Shown: piece by piece, positions 45,687 to 54,453 of the stretch | Numbering within the stretch: position 1 is the first letter of the stretch | How the letters are laid out: every line of letters begins with the position of its first letter | Source: Leptospira paudalimensis | GTDB taxonomy: Bacteria > Spirochaetota > Leptospiria > Leptospirales > Leptospiraceae | Reading direction: 5' to 3' | Assembly: GCF_026151345.1 (NCBI RefSeq) | Contig: NZ_JAMQPR010000001.1 | Location: 3,110,676-3,174,675 of the forward strand | Length of the DNA: 64,000 nt | Position numbers and translations under genes: made by a program | Notes under the pieces: generated by a model | What the model saw: only the letters and a program-made list of their open reading frames with translations | Databases searched by the model: none | Told to the model about the DNA's origin: nothing

Positions 45687-47297
45687 ATGAAACTTAAAAA
45701 AATTCTCATCATCATATCCATTCTGCTTTTTTCACCGCTCATTGCAAAAGAGATAAATATCTCAAATGCTTATTTAAAGTATACGAATGGATCAAATTCT
45801 GCAATTTATCTTACTATATCCAATGTTTCAAATAAAGATGTAAAACTAACCCAAACGATTTCAGATGTCGCAAATCGAGTTGAATTGTATGACATGCAAA
45901 AAAGTGAATATGGAAAAAAGATGGTTGCAGTCACTGAGATTCCAATTCCCAAAAAAACAACCGTCTCCTTATCACCCCAAGGATTTCATATCATGGTGTT
46001 TGGAATCAAATCTCCACTGAAATTAAAAGAACTGATTCCTTTGCGATTGGTTTTTAATAATGGTACAGAAATTGAAATAAAAGTTCCAGTAGAAACTTCT
46101 TCTCCTAATATATCCTCAATCAAAAATCCATCCTTAACAAAAGATCCGATTTCAAATCTTCCAAGTACCACAGAAGAGGAAACCGAAGACCATCATTTCA
46201 CTAATGTAGCTGAGAATGAAGAAGAAGACCATTCCCATCACGACGAACATGGAAATGGCGACCATCATTCTCACAATCGTGCTGATATGATTGGACCTGC
46301 AGGAATCATGAATCCACACATCCATGAGAAAGGCAAATGGATGATCGATTACCGGTATATGGGTATGAAGATGTGGGGATTACAATCTGGAACGAAAGGG
46401 TTATCCGATTTAGGTACATTATATTTTCCTTATACTGATCCAACTGTTGCAATGCCAACGGGAAGTTTGATTACAAGTTCACCTATTGGAACAACGATTC
46501 CTATATTATCTCAGAACAAATTCAATTATATGTCTGTGCCAACAGATATGGTAATGGAAATGAATATGGCAAGTGTTATGACATCTATCTCGGACAAATG
46601 GATGATTATGTTCATGGTGCCTGTTGTCAAAAATCGAATGACGATGTTATCAAGTAATTTTGATCGAGCTCCTATGAGTTCAGCAGGTATCGGAGATGTT
46701 AGTGTGAGTGCAGCCTACAGGCTTATCAAAACTGATCATCAAAACTTTTTTACAGGTATGGGAATATCTTTGCCCACTGGATCCATCGATGAACGAGATA
46801 ATATGCCAATGATGGGAAAACAAAAGGTTCCTTATAATATGCAACCAGGAACAGGAACTTACAATTTACTACCGCAACTTTCCTACAACGGACAATATGA
46901 CCGATTTACTTGGGGAGTTTTAACCCAGGCAAATTTACGGATGGGAAAGAATGATAACAATTATAAATTTGGAAATCGTTATGAAATCTCAAGTTGGATA
47001 TCGTATTTATTATTTGATTCGATGTCTTTTTCCTTTCGAGTGGCTAAACAAAGATGGCTCAATTTACAAGGGTTAGATGCGACACTTGACCCTAAAATGG
47101 ATCCTCAAAATGATCCTTATAGACAAGGTGGCATGAGAAGTGATTGGTTTGTAGGACTCAATTTTCTAGTCACCAAAGGAATGTTATCTGGCATTCGATT
47201 TGGATTCGAATACGGACGGCCATTCCATCAAAATTTAAATGGACCACAATTGGCAACGCGAGAACTGTTCAATGTGTTTGCTTCCTATAGTTTTTAA
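45687..47297 (+). CDS. Fusion: PCu(A)C-like copper domain, His-rich linker, Met-rich outer-membrane barrel
   Basis: 536 residues with signal MKLKKILIIISILLFSPLIAKE. Residues about 22-130 are a PCu(A)C-like copper chaperone domain: NISNAYLKYTNGSNSAIYLTI start, GFHIMVFG with the His-x-Met pair (H101, M103). The usual first His is replaced by Tyr in VELYDM. About 165-205 is a His/Glu-rich linker (EEDHSHHDEHGNGDHHSHN). About 205-536 is a Met-rich beta-barrel with MKMWGLQSG, MGKQKVPYNMQPGTG and DYRYMGMKMWG, ending in Phe (FASYSF) as expected for Omp assembly. Met/His richness suggests Cu(I) handling at the outer membrane. No other domain combination of this kind is known to the annotator. Confidence 0.8.
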   Translation: MKLKKILIIISILLFSPLIAKEINISNAYLKYTNGSNSAIYLTISNVSNKDVKLTQTISDVANRVELYDMQKSEYGKKMVAVTEIPIPKKTTVSLSPQGFHIMVFGIKSPLKLKELIPLRLVFNNGTEIEIKVPVETSSPNISSIKNPSLTKDPISNLPSTTEEETEDHHFTNVAENEEEDHSHHDEHGNGDHHSHNRADMIGPAGIMNPHIHEKGKWMIDYRYMGMKMWGLQSGTKGLSDLGTLYFPYTDPTVAMPTGSLITSSPIGTTIPILSQNKFNYMSVPTDMVMEMNMASVMTSISDKWMIMFMVPVVKNRMTMLSSNFDRAPMSSAGIGDVSVSAAYRLIKTDHQNFFTGMGISLPTGSIDERDNMPMMGKQKVPYNMQPGTGTYNLLPQLSYNGQYDRFTWGVLTQANLRMGKNDNNYKFGNRYEISSWISYLLFDSMSFSFRVAKQRWLNLQGLDATLDPKMDPQNDPYRQGGMRSDWFVGLNFLVTKGMLSGIRFGFEYGRPFHQNLNGPQLATRELFNVFASYSF

Positions 47298-47315
47298 AAT
47301 TGTTTTACAAATTTT

Positions 47316-47386
47316 GGGGCGCACATCTCCGGCTTTACGCTCCAATCTTTGTTTACACAAAGGATTTCCGCTACAATCCGAGGCGC
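47316..47386. repeat. Dispersed GC-rich repeat, copy B
   Basis: Starts GGGGCGCACAT and ends GAGGCGC. Contains the segment TCCAATCTTT...AAAGGATTTCC (47341-47369) shared with copy C on the opposite strand; 17 of 18 leading bases match copy A. It has an internal CTTTG/CAAAG stem. Lies directly 3' of the barrel fusion gene. Confidence 0.7.
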
Positions 47387-47449
47387 ATCCATTCGAATCC
47401 AATAAATTTTCGTTGTGTATACAAGCCAAAAACAATTACAACTTCAATT

Positions 47450-48073
47450 ATGCCATCCCAAGAGACTCCAAATCCAGTTACCATCCGCAATGCTAAACCT
47501 GAAGATAACAATCATATCGTCCCTCTCATCCATTCCTCAGGACCACTTGCATGGAATTTTGTATTCCAAGAAGGTAACCTAACTGCCTTTGATTTTTTGA
47601 ATACCGCTTACCCAAAAAAAGGAAACACTGTCTCGTATACAAATCACTTTGTCGCTGAAAAAGAGGGACAAGTGGTTGGATCCATCTTACAATACACCCA
47701 ACCAAGTTTTTTAGCTCTTACCATCGGCACAGCGTTAAAAATCCTTTCGTTATACAAATGGAAAGCACCAAAAGTAATGGCACGTGGTTTAAAAACAGAG
47801 ACAGTTATCCAACCACCTAAATCAAAATGTTTGTATTTAGGTCATATTGCTGTTTTAGAATCACATCGAAACCAAGGGATCGCCAAACAACTCATCGAAT
47901 ATATGATCCAAAAAAATCCGGGATACAAAACAATCGCTTTAGATGTATCAACAGAAAATCCTTCAGCGATTGGCCTTTATCAAAAATTAGGATTTGTCAT
48001 CAAAGAAACAAGGTATCCGAAAGGTTGGGAAGGTAAAATTCCATCTCACCACTATATGGAAAAAGAAGTTTGA
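47450..48073 (+). CDS. GNAT-family N-acetyltransferase
   Basis: About 207 residues from ATG 47450 (no strong ribosome-binding site; the in-frame extension to 47300 translates repeat copy B and is rejected). GNAT motifs: TIRNAKPEDNNHIVPLI at the N-terminus, LYLGHIAVLESHRNQGIAKQL (acetyl-CoA binding) and ENPSAIGLYQKLGFVIKE at the C-terminus. Substrate unknown. Flanked by inverted repeat copies B and C. Confidence 0.88.
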   Translation: MPSQETPNPVTIRNAKPEDNNHIVPLIHSSGPLAWNFVFQEGNLTAFDFLNTAYPKKGNTVSYTNHFVAEKEGQVVGSILQYTQPSFLALTIGTALKILSLYKWKAPKVMARGLKTETVIQPPKSKCLYLGHIAVLESHRNQGIAKQLIEYMIQKNPGYKTIALDVSTENPSAIGLYQKLGFVIKETRYPKGWEGKIPSHHYMEKEV

Positions 48074-48096
48074 ATAGGAATTTTCCTGAATCAAAA

Positions 48097-48193
48097 GCTG
48101 CAGTGGAAATCCTTTCCAGAACGGAAAGATTGGAACGAAAGGCGCGGTCGGTTTAGAATCAGCTTTGATTCCGAATTCATTTCGAGGCGCCCC
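48097..48193. repeat. Dispersed GC-rich repeat, copy C (inverted relative to B)
   Basis: On the minus strand it reads TCCAATCTTTCC...GGAAAGGATTTCC with terminal GGGGCGC. The stem CTTTCC/GGAAAG replaces CTTTG/CAAAG of copy B, so pairing is kept although the bases differ. It lies 3' of the GNAT gene. Confidence 0.7.
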
Positions 48194-48251
48194 ACTCCTC
48201 ATTGAAACAATCTCAAATTGGATACATTCTATCTTAATGGTAAATTTTTTC

Positions 48252-48293
48252 CATTCAAAATCAAATTAAGATATCGTAATTTGATTTTGAATG
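48252..48293. promoter_or_regulatory. 42-bp palindrome over the padR start
   Basis: Left arm 48252-48268 and right arm 48277-48293 are 17-bp perfect inverted repeats; the centre GATATC (48270-48275) is itself palindromic, so only positions 48269 and 48276 mismatch. The palindrome ends on the ATG of the PadR gene (48291-48293) and covers its promoter/RBS region. It is the expected place and form of a PadR operator, and could also fold in mRNA. Confidence 0.85.
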
Positions 48294-48590
48294 CGAATTA
48301 ATGAATTTTTTTCTAGTTTTATCAAAATTCATATTTTACACCACTGTCTAAACGAAGAAATTTACGGTGTTTGGATGATGGAAGAATTGCGAGAACATGG
48401 TTATAAAATTAGTCCTGGTTCTTTGTATCCACTTTTAAAACAACTAGAAGAAAAAGGACTCATTCGTTCTCGCATTGAACAATTGGGTAAGGTAAAAAGT
48501 AAATACTATCGTATCACGCCAAAAGGAAAAAAAGAACTTACTTCTGCAAAATTCAAACTAAAAGAATTGATTGGTGAAATTCTTAATTAA
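48291..48590 (+). CDS. PadR-family transcriptional regulator
   Basis: 99 residues with the PadR winged helix: FIKIHILHHCLNEEIYGVWMMEEL, YKISPGSLYPLLKQLEEKGLI, and YYRITPKGKKEL. Start ATG 48291 lies at the edge of the 42-bp palindrome with no usual Shine-Dalgarno, so the message may be nearly leaderless. 31 bp upstream of chrA, which it probably represses. Likely autoregulated. Confidence 0.92.
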   Translation: MRINEFFSSFIKIHILHHCLNEEIYGVWMMEELREHGYKISPGSLYPLLKQLEEKGLIRSRIEQLGKVKSKYYRITPKGKKELTSAKFKLKELIGEILN

Positions 48591-48621
48591 ATGGAAACAA
48601 AAAAAATAAATTAGGACAAAT

Positions 48622-49794
48622 ATGAAACTATTACAAATTTTTTTTACAGCGCTCAAACTCGGATGTACTTCGTTTGGTGGTCCAATTGCTCATTTAAGTT
48701 ACTTCCATGATGAATACGTAACCAAAAAAAAATGGATCAGTGCACACGCATATGCTGACTTAGTAGCCTTATGCCAGTTTTTACCTGGACCTGCCAGTAG
48801 CCAGGTGGGTATGGCAATCGGATTTTCTCGTGGTGGGATATTGGGAGCTATCATTTCTTGGATTGGATTTACATTACCTTCTTTTTTGATACTCGTATTG
48901 TTTGGTATAGGTTTAGGGACAATGGATGTTTCAGACCACAAACACTGGTTACACGGCTTAAAAGTTGTAGCTGTTGCTGTAGTAGCACAAGCAATCTTAG
49001 GTATGGGGAAAAAACTTTGTCCTGATAAAGAGAGGTTAACTATTGCTATCATAACAAGTGTGATACTGTTATTTTTTAGTTCAGCAGTTTTACAAATCTC
49101 ACTTCTTATATTCTCCGGCTTCTTTGGTGTTTATTTTCTCAAATCAAATGAAACATTACCACATGAACCAATGCAAACTGGCAAAAAAATAATTGGCTTT
49201 CTATTCATCGCATTATTTTTTATTTTTTTATTTCTTTTACCTATTCTCCGAAATGTTTCAAATTTTATAGAGATTCAGTATATAGATAGCTTTTATCGCG
49301 CTGGAGCATTAGTATTTGGAGGTGGACATGTTGTACTACCTTTATTACAAGCAGAAGTTGTCCCAACTGGATGGGTGAATAATGATTTATTTATGGCAGG
49401 GTATGGTTTGTCAAATGCGATCCCTGGACCTTTATTCGCGTTTAGTGGTTATTTAGGGGCTGTGTCATCTATATCACCAAACGGATGGTATGGGGCTATC
49501 ATTTGTTTGGTGGCAGCTTTCCTTCCTTCATTTTTACTCATTGTTGGAGCTTTACCTTTTTGGGAACAATTACGAAAAAATCTATGGATCCGAAAGTTGA
49601 TGTTAGGAATCAATGCATCCGTTGTAGGAATCTTACTAGCAGCCTTTTACAATCCAGTTTGGACAAGTGCAGTGTATGCACCAAAAGACTTTGCACTTGT
49701 GGTTGTGGGATTTTTACTTTTGGAGTTTTGGAAATTACCTTCCTGGTTAGTGGTCATCGCTACAGTCGCAGTCAGTTTTATCGTTTACAGATAG
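48622..49794 (+). CDS. chrA: Chromate transporter (CHR family)
   Basis: 390 residues with two homologous CHR halves. First half: FTALKLGCTSFGGPIAHLSYF, LVALCQFLPGPASSQVGMAIG. Second half: FYRAGALVFGGGHVVLPLLQAEV and YGLSNAIPGPLFAFSGYLG. About ten helices. Exports chromate by proton exchange in the known family. The padR gene just upstream suggests inducible control. Confidence 0.9.
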   Translation: MKLLQIFFTALKLGCTSFGGPIAHLSYFHDEYVTKKKWISAHAYADLVALCQFLPGPASSQVGMAIGFSRGGILGAIISWIGFTLPSFLILVLFGIGLGTMDVSDHKHWLHGLKVVAVAVVAQAILGMGKKLCPDKERLTIAIITSVILLFFSSAVLQISLLIFSGFFGVYFLKSNETLPHEPMQTGKKIIGFLFIALFFIFLFLLPILRNVSNFIEIQYIDSFYRAGALVFGGGHVVLPLLQAEVVPTGWVNNDLFMAGYGLSNAIPGPLFAFSGYLGAVSSISPNGWYGAIICLVAAFLPSFLLIVGALPFWEQLRKNLWIRKLMLGINASVVGILLAAFYNPVWTSAVYAPKDFALVVVGFLLLEFWKLPSWLVVIATVAVSFIVYR

Positions 49795-49859
49795 GTTTGT
49801 TCTAGAAATTGCAAACGAAAGAAACAAAATATAAATTTCTCATTGTCTGTTAAAATAAT

Positions 49860-50375
49860 ATGGAAAAATCTTTCTTAATGAAAGATTTTTTCCTTCGGAA
49901 CAATAATTACCACCTTTGGGCAACAAATCTTCTCTACCAATCCATTGAGAAGTTATCAGATGATGATTACAAAGAAGACGTTGGTTTGTTTTTTAAGTCA
50001 ATTCATGGAACACTCAATCACTTGTTAGTTGTTGAGAAAGTATGGTTCTCAAGACTCTCTGGTGAAGTTTATGTTCCAACATCACTCGCAGAAGAATTGG
50101 AAACAAATAAGGACAAGCTAAAAGAACAACTCCAAATTCATATTGGAAACTGGAATCGTTGGATTCAGAATTTCGATGATTCAAACTGGCAAAATGTATT
50201 TCGATACAATACAATGCGAGGATTCGAAGCCGAACTATTGTACTGTGATGTTGTTCAACATAATATGAATCATAGAACCCACCATCGGGGACAAATCACA
50301 GCTGCCATCACACATTTAGGTGGTATCGCTCCTGAGATTGACTACGTTTATTATTTACAATCATTAGGAAAATGA
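49860..50375 (+). CDS. DinB-family protein
   Basis: 171 residues. DinB/DUF664 four-helix bundle with metal-binding His triad: KSIHGTLNHLLVVEKVWF (His) and NMNHRTHHRGQIT (His-x3-His). Typically thiol or metal-dependent enzymes of stress or detoxification. Followed after 1 bp by a small membrane protein and a GNAT gene. Confidence 0.88.
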   Translation: MEKSFLMKDFFLRNNNYHLWATNLLYQSIEKLSDDDYKEDVGLFFKSIHGTLNHLLVVEKVWFSRLSGEVYVPTSLAEELETNKDKLKEQLQIHIGNWNRWIQNFDDSNWQNVFRYNTMRGFEAELLYCDVVQHNMNHRTHHRGQITAAITHLGGIAPEIDYVYYLQSLGK

Positions 50376-50376
50376 A

Positions 50377-50793
50377 ATGTGGAATCCATCTAAGAAAACA
50401 AGAACCATCACTAGTAAAATCTTATTTGTAATTTTCTCCTTGGCATCAGTCTTTCACGTATTTGCTTTATTGCAAATCATTCCTTACCAATACCTTTGGG
50501 GAGGTAGACTTCAATCGGTCGAAGAGATGTATTTGATGGAAAGTATATCATTAATTGCTAATGTTTTTTTTGTGTATTGTAGTCATTTATACTTACAATA
50601 CATGAACAATGGTTTTGTTCCGATATGGATCCGCATCATATTCGGATTTATTTCTGCTGTATTTTTTATGAATACAATCGGGAATTTGGTTGCCATTACA
50701 AATTTAGAAACTTTACTGGCTACACCAATCACTGCCATTTTATCAGTGATTAGTTTCACGTTGGTACTAAAATATGAAAATCAGACAAGCTAA
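50377..50793 (+). CDS. Hypothetical membrane protein
   Basis: 138 residues and four helices (ILFVIFSLASVFHVFALL; LIANVFFVYCSHLYL; IFGFISAVFFMNTIGNL; ITAILSVISFTLVLK). Not recognised. Resembles small DUF-type membrane proteins with an N-terminal signal-like helix. It overlaps the next gene by 20 bp. Confidence 0.65.
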   Translation: MWNPSKKTRTITSKILFVIFSLASVFHVFALLQIIPYQYLWGGRLQSVEEMYLMESISLIANVFFVYCSHLYLQYMNNGFVPIWIRIIFGFISAVFFMNTIGNLVAITNLETLLATPITAILSVISFTLVLKYENQTS

Positions 50794-51223
50794 CTTTAAA
50801 GACATTTCCAAACTCGCAGAACTTTTCGATTTATATCGTCAGTTCTATGGCCAAAAAAGCAACCTAGCAGGTGCTTCACGGTATTTACAAGACAGAATGG
50901 AACATGGCCAATCAGTTCTATTTCTAGCGGAAGACCCAAATACTGGAAATTTTTTTGGATTCACACAATTGTATCCAGTTTTTTCCTCCATCTCTATGCA
51001 ACGTTCCTACATTCTAAATGATTTATATGTTAAATCTGAAAATAGAAAACAAGGAATCGCCAAAGGATTGATCCTTGAGGCAAAATCTTTTACAAAATCT
51101 TTCCAAGGAAAAGGTTTAGAATTATCTACCTCTATGCACAATAAAGAAGCTAGATCCTTATATGAAAAAGAAGGATTTGTTCAGGAAACAGAGTTTTTAT
51201 CCTATTTCTGGAAATCAAATTAA
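50774..51223 (+). CDS. GNAT-family N-acetyltransferase
   Basis: 149 residues. Motifs: IRQANFKDISKLAELFDLYRQF at the N-terminus, YILNDLYVKSENRKQGIAKGLI (acetyl-CoA loop) and EARSLYEKEGFVQETEFLSY. Overlaps the upstream membrane protein gene by 20 bp. Substrate unknown. Confidence 0.88.
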   Translation: MKIRQANFKDISKLAELFDLYRQFYGQKSNLAGASRYLQDRMEHGQSVLFLAEDPNTGNFFGFTQLYPVFSSISMQRSYILNDLYVKSENRKQGIAKGLILEAKSFTKSFQGKGLELSTSMHNKEARSLYEKEGFVQETEFLSYFWKSN

Positions 51224-51251
51224 CGAAACTATTTTGCAGAGGTAAACTGCG

Positions 51252-51863
51252 ATGTACATTCCCGAACATTTTCGAATGGAGTCTTCTTCCATACTTGATT
51301 TTGTAATAGATAATGCATTTGGAATTCTGATCTCAAATGTTGATGGGAAGATGGAAGCAACCCACTTACCACTGTTAATTAGTGAAGATCAAAGATATTT
51401 GATAGGACATTTTGCAAAGCCAAATCCTCAGAAACATTCTCTAAACCAAGAGGTCCTTTGTATATTTCCTGGCCCACATACTTACATCTCACCATCTTGG
51501 TACGAAACAAATCGGTCTGTTCCTACTTGGAATTACACAGCAGTTCATATCAAAGGAATTTTAACCTATATGGAAGATCCTTCGGAAATTCAAAATAGTT
51601 TAAAAACACTTGTACAAACATTTGAATCCAATGACTCGAGTTATAATCTAGGTGAAGTTGAGAAGGATTATTTGATCGGATTACAAAAAGGAATTGTTCC
51701 GTTTCGAATTCAAATCACAGAAATGGAAGGAAAACAGAAGTTAAGCCAAAACCACTCAATCGAACGAAGGTTACGAGTGATTGAGAATCTTGAGAGAAAG
51801 CCAGGTGACAATGAAAAAGCGATTGCCAAATTAATGAAACAATCCTTAGATCAAAATTCATAA
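51252..51863 (+). CDS. FMN-binding PaiB-family protein
   Basis: 203 residues. MYIPEHFRMESSSILDFV at the N-terminus, EATHLPLLIS, GHFAKPNPQ and IFPGPHTYISPSWYET, and VPTWNYTAVHIKG are PaiB signatures. PaiB binds FMN and represses sporulation or protease genes in Bacillus; here it may be an FMN-dependent regulator or enzyme. Follows the GNAT gene by 28 bp. Confidence 0.88.
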   Translation: MYIPEHFRMESSSILDFVIDNAFGILISNVDGKMEATHLPLLISEDQRYLIGHFAKPNPQKHSLNQEVLCIFPGPHTYISPSWYETNRSVPTWNYTAVHIKGILTYMEDPSEIQNSLKTLVQTFESNDSSYNLGEVEKDYLIGLQKGIVPFRIQITEMEGKQKLSQNHSIERRLRVIENLERKPGDNEKAIAKLMKQSLDQNS

Positions 51864-51934
51864 GAATTGTTCTCTTCAATTTCTGAATTGGATTTCTTTT
51901 TCTTGAATTGATCAACTGAGTTTAGTGAAATACA

Positions 51935-53497
51935 TTGAAACTAGAATTAAATGTCCGAGTAACTCCCGAAATTGCATCCAATCCGGATCATCTTTTACAA
52001 TTTGTATCCAAACAAAATAAAATTCCGAAACAAGACATCAAACATATTGAATGCACAGCTAGATCCATTGATGCGAGGCAAAAACAGGTTGTGTACCAAT
52101 TAAGGTTAGATGTTTACATCAATGAAGAATTTATACCATACCAATATTCCATTCCAGATTTTCAAAATGTAAAACTTCAAGAACCCATTCTCATCATCGG
52201 AGCAGGACCTGCTGGTTTATTTGCTGCATTACGTGCCTTAGAACTCGGCAAAAAACCGATCATTCTGGAAAGAGGAAAGAATGTAAAAGATAGAGTTTCT
52301 GATCTACGAGGCATCAATGTGCACCACATTGTGAACGAAGATTCTAATTATTGTTTTGGCGAAGGTGGCGCAGGAACCTATTCTGATGGAAAACTTTATA
52401 CTCGATCCAAAAAAAGAGGTAATATCCGAAAAGTTCTTGAGTATTTGGTTTCATTTGGTGCCATAAAACAAATCTTAGTCGACGCTCATCCTCATATTGG
52501 AACAAATAAACTACCTAGAATCATTCAGAGTATAAGAGAATGTATTCTCTCCGCTGGTGGAGAAATACATTTTCACACAAGAGTCACTGATCTTATCATG
52601 AATGGAAATTCGATCACTGGAGTTAAATCTGCAGATGGTCAAAAATGGATGGCAAAAAAAGTCATCATTGCAACTGGCCATTCTGGAAGGGAAATATTTC
52701 AGTTATTACATGAAAAGGGAATCGAAATTCATACAAAACCACTTGCAATTGGTGTCCGTGTGGAACACCCACAAAGTTTAATCGATTCCATTCAATACCA
52801 TTGCCAAACAAAGAATCCGCTATTACCCGCATCTGAATATTCGTTAGTAAAACAAATTAATGGTCGTGGTGTTTATAGTTTTTGTATGTGTCCAGGTGGA
52901 GTGATTGCACCATGTGCCACAAAACCAGGAGAAGTTGTCACAAATGGTTGGTCTAGTGCAGAACGATCTAGACCAACAGCCAATTCAGGAATTGTCGTAG
53001 AACTTCGGTTAGATGATTTTAAATCATTTGAATCCTTTGGAGTTTTTTCTGCCTTACAATACCAATCTTCAATAGAACAAAAAGCATTTTTAATCAATGG
53101 CGGAACACAAAAAGCCCCTGCCCAACGTATGGTAGACTTTACAAAGAACATTGTGTCAACCGATCTACCGAAAACTTCATATACTCCTGGGCTTGTTTCC
53201 GTTTCTTTGTCGGAAGTTCTACCACCACTCATTGTAGATGCTCTCCAAAAGGGTTTCAAAGAGTTTGATTCATCAATGAAAGGATACTTTACAAATGAAG
53301 CGATCCTCCATGCTCCTGAAACACGTACTTCTTCTCCAATTCAAATTCCGAGAAATCCAGAAACCTTAGAACACATTACGACTCACGGATTATATCCTTG
53401 TGGCGAAGGTGCTGGGTATGCAGGTGGTATCGTGTCAGCTGCAATCGATGGTATGAAATGTGCGGAAGCTGCCCTCACTGGTACTTTCACCAAATAA
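51935..53497 (+). CDS. FAD-dependent dehydrogenase (COG2509-like)
   Basis: 520 residues. The N-terminal domain (ELNVRVTPEIASNPDHLL) precedes a Rossmann FAD loop ILIIGAGPAGLFAALRAL and FGEGGAGTYSDGKLYTR, then the C-terminal GEGAGYAGGIVSAAIDG that closes this family. Starts with TTG 51935. Function unknown; related to uncharacterised NAD(P)/FAD oxidoreductases. Contains NGWSSAERSRP, typical of the group. Confidence 0.85.
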   Translation: MKLELNVRVTPEIASNPDHLLQFVSKQNKIPKQDIKHIECTARSIDARQKQVVYQLRLDVYINEEFIPYQYSIPDFQNVKLQEPILIIGAGPAGLFAALRALELGKKPIILERGKNVKDRVSDLRGINVHHIVNEDSNYCFGEGGAGTYSDGKLYTRSKKRGNIRKVLEYLVSFGAIKQILVDAHPHIGTNKLPRIIQSIRECILSAGGEIHFHTRVTDLIMNGNSITGVKSADGQKWMAKKVIIATGHSGREIFQLLHEKGIEIHTKPLAIGVRVEHPQSLIDSIQYHCQTKNPLLPASEYSLVKQINGRGVYSFCMCPGGVIAPCATKPGEVVTNGWSSAERSRPTANSGIVVELRLDDFKSFESFGVFSALQYQSSIEQKAFLINGGTQKAPAQRMVDFTKNIVSTDLPKTSYTPGLVSVSLSEVLPPLIVDALQKGFKEFDSSMKGYFTNEAILHAPETRTSSPIQIPRNPETLEHITTHGLYPCGEGAGYAGGIVSAAIDGMKCAEAALTGTFTK

Positions 53498-53533
53498 GAA
53501 AAGGATTGATTCCTCAATCAAATTGATTATTCT

Positions 53534-54121
53534 ATGATTCCAAAAATGAAACATTACTTCGCCTTTATCATCATATCCCTCTTATTCCATTGTTCTACTG
53601 ACCTTCGCCAAGTCCCTCCTCCAACCAAAAATGGCAATCTCACTAGGAATAAAGTGAACCTACCGATTGTTATCGGTAAGTTTGAAATACTTTCAGCGGA
53701 TAGAGGTGTTTACACGGATGCATGGCGTATGGCTTGGAAAGGTCATTTACAGTCTTCTGGTATATTCACAAACGTTTACAATGAATTAGATCCAAATGAA
53801 GTTAAAGATTTTTATACAATTGATGTTGAGATGAAAACTATCTATTCAGACAGATACAATTGGTGGTATACTTGGCCTGCTGTATATCCATTCGTAGCAA
53901 TTTGGCCCATACAATATCGGTTAGGTGAATATTCTGTCGAATTTCATTACAAACTTTATCTTAACAAAGATTTACAAAAAGAAGAAACGATCATTAAAAA
54001 AGGAAATGCAGAAGAATTTCTGTATGGATTCTTTAAGGTTAGAAACTTTCATAGGATGATTGAAGAGACAAATTTAGAAGCGGTGAATGTATGTTTAAAA
54101 AACTTAGAAGCTTCACTATAA
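53534..54121 (+). CDS. Hypothetical lipoprotein
   Basis: 195 residues; signal KHYFAFIIISLLFHC. ATG 53534 or 53546 are both possible. Core has VNLPIVIGKFEILSADRG then WRMAWKGHLQSSGIFTNV, giving a compact alpha-beta domain with conserved Trp, and an aromatic-rich loop (YNWWYTWPAVYPF). Ends 31 bp inside the next gene, also a lipoprotein. Not recognised. Confidence 0.6.
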   Translation: MIPKMKHYFAFIIISLLFHCSTDLRQVPPPTKNGNLTRNKVNLPIVIGKFEILSADRGVYTDAWRMAWKGHLQSSGIFTNVYNELDPNEVKDFYTIDVEMKTIYSDRYNWWYTWPAVYPFVAIWPIQYRLGEYSVEFHYKLYLNKDLQKEETIIKKGNAEEFLYGFFKVRNFHRMIEETNLEAVNVCLKNLEASL

Positions 54122-54453
54122 TTCTAACTATCTTATCTTTAGTAGGCTGTGTGAGCATTCCATTCCAACCTGCAAATCATACAGAAGAATGTAAGGCATA
54201 TTATTTCCAAACCAAAAGACAAGTTACTGAAGTTTTTGATGAAAATACATTAACCATTGGACTCGTGGTAACTCTTTCGTTACTCAATTCTGCATTTTCT
54301 CCGATATTTTTAGCACCTATCCTTAGTACGCCTTATATCCATTACAAAAACAAAGTCAAATCAGATGAAATATTGAACCAATGGAAAGTGGAAAAATGTG
54401 GTATGACAGGAAAAAAAGAAACGAATTCGGAGAGACCACCGATCGTACTTTAA
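54091..54453 (+). CDS. Hypothetical lipoprotein
   Basis: 120 residues; signal RSFTIILTILSLVGC. Central helix pair (TIGLVVTLSLLNSAFSPIFL) suggests a membrane-spanning segment. Overlaps the upstream lipoprotein gene by 31 bp and its stop overlaps the convergent TolC gene by 4 bp. Not recognised. Confidence 0.6.
   Translation: MFKKLRSFTIILTILSLVGCVSIPFQPANHTEECKAYYFQTKRQVTEVFDENTLTIGLVVTLSLLNSAFSPIFLAPILSTPYIHYKNKVKSDEILNQWKVEKCGMTGKKETNSERPPIVL

Noticed and set aside
47300..47449. N-terminal extension of the GNAT protein to 47300
   Set aside because: The extra 50 residues translate repeat copy B and have no GNAT character.
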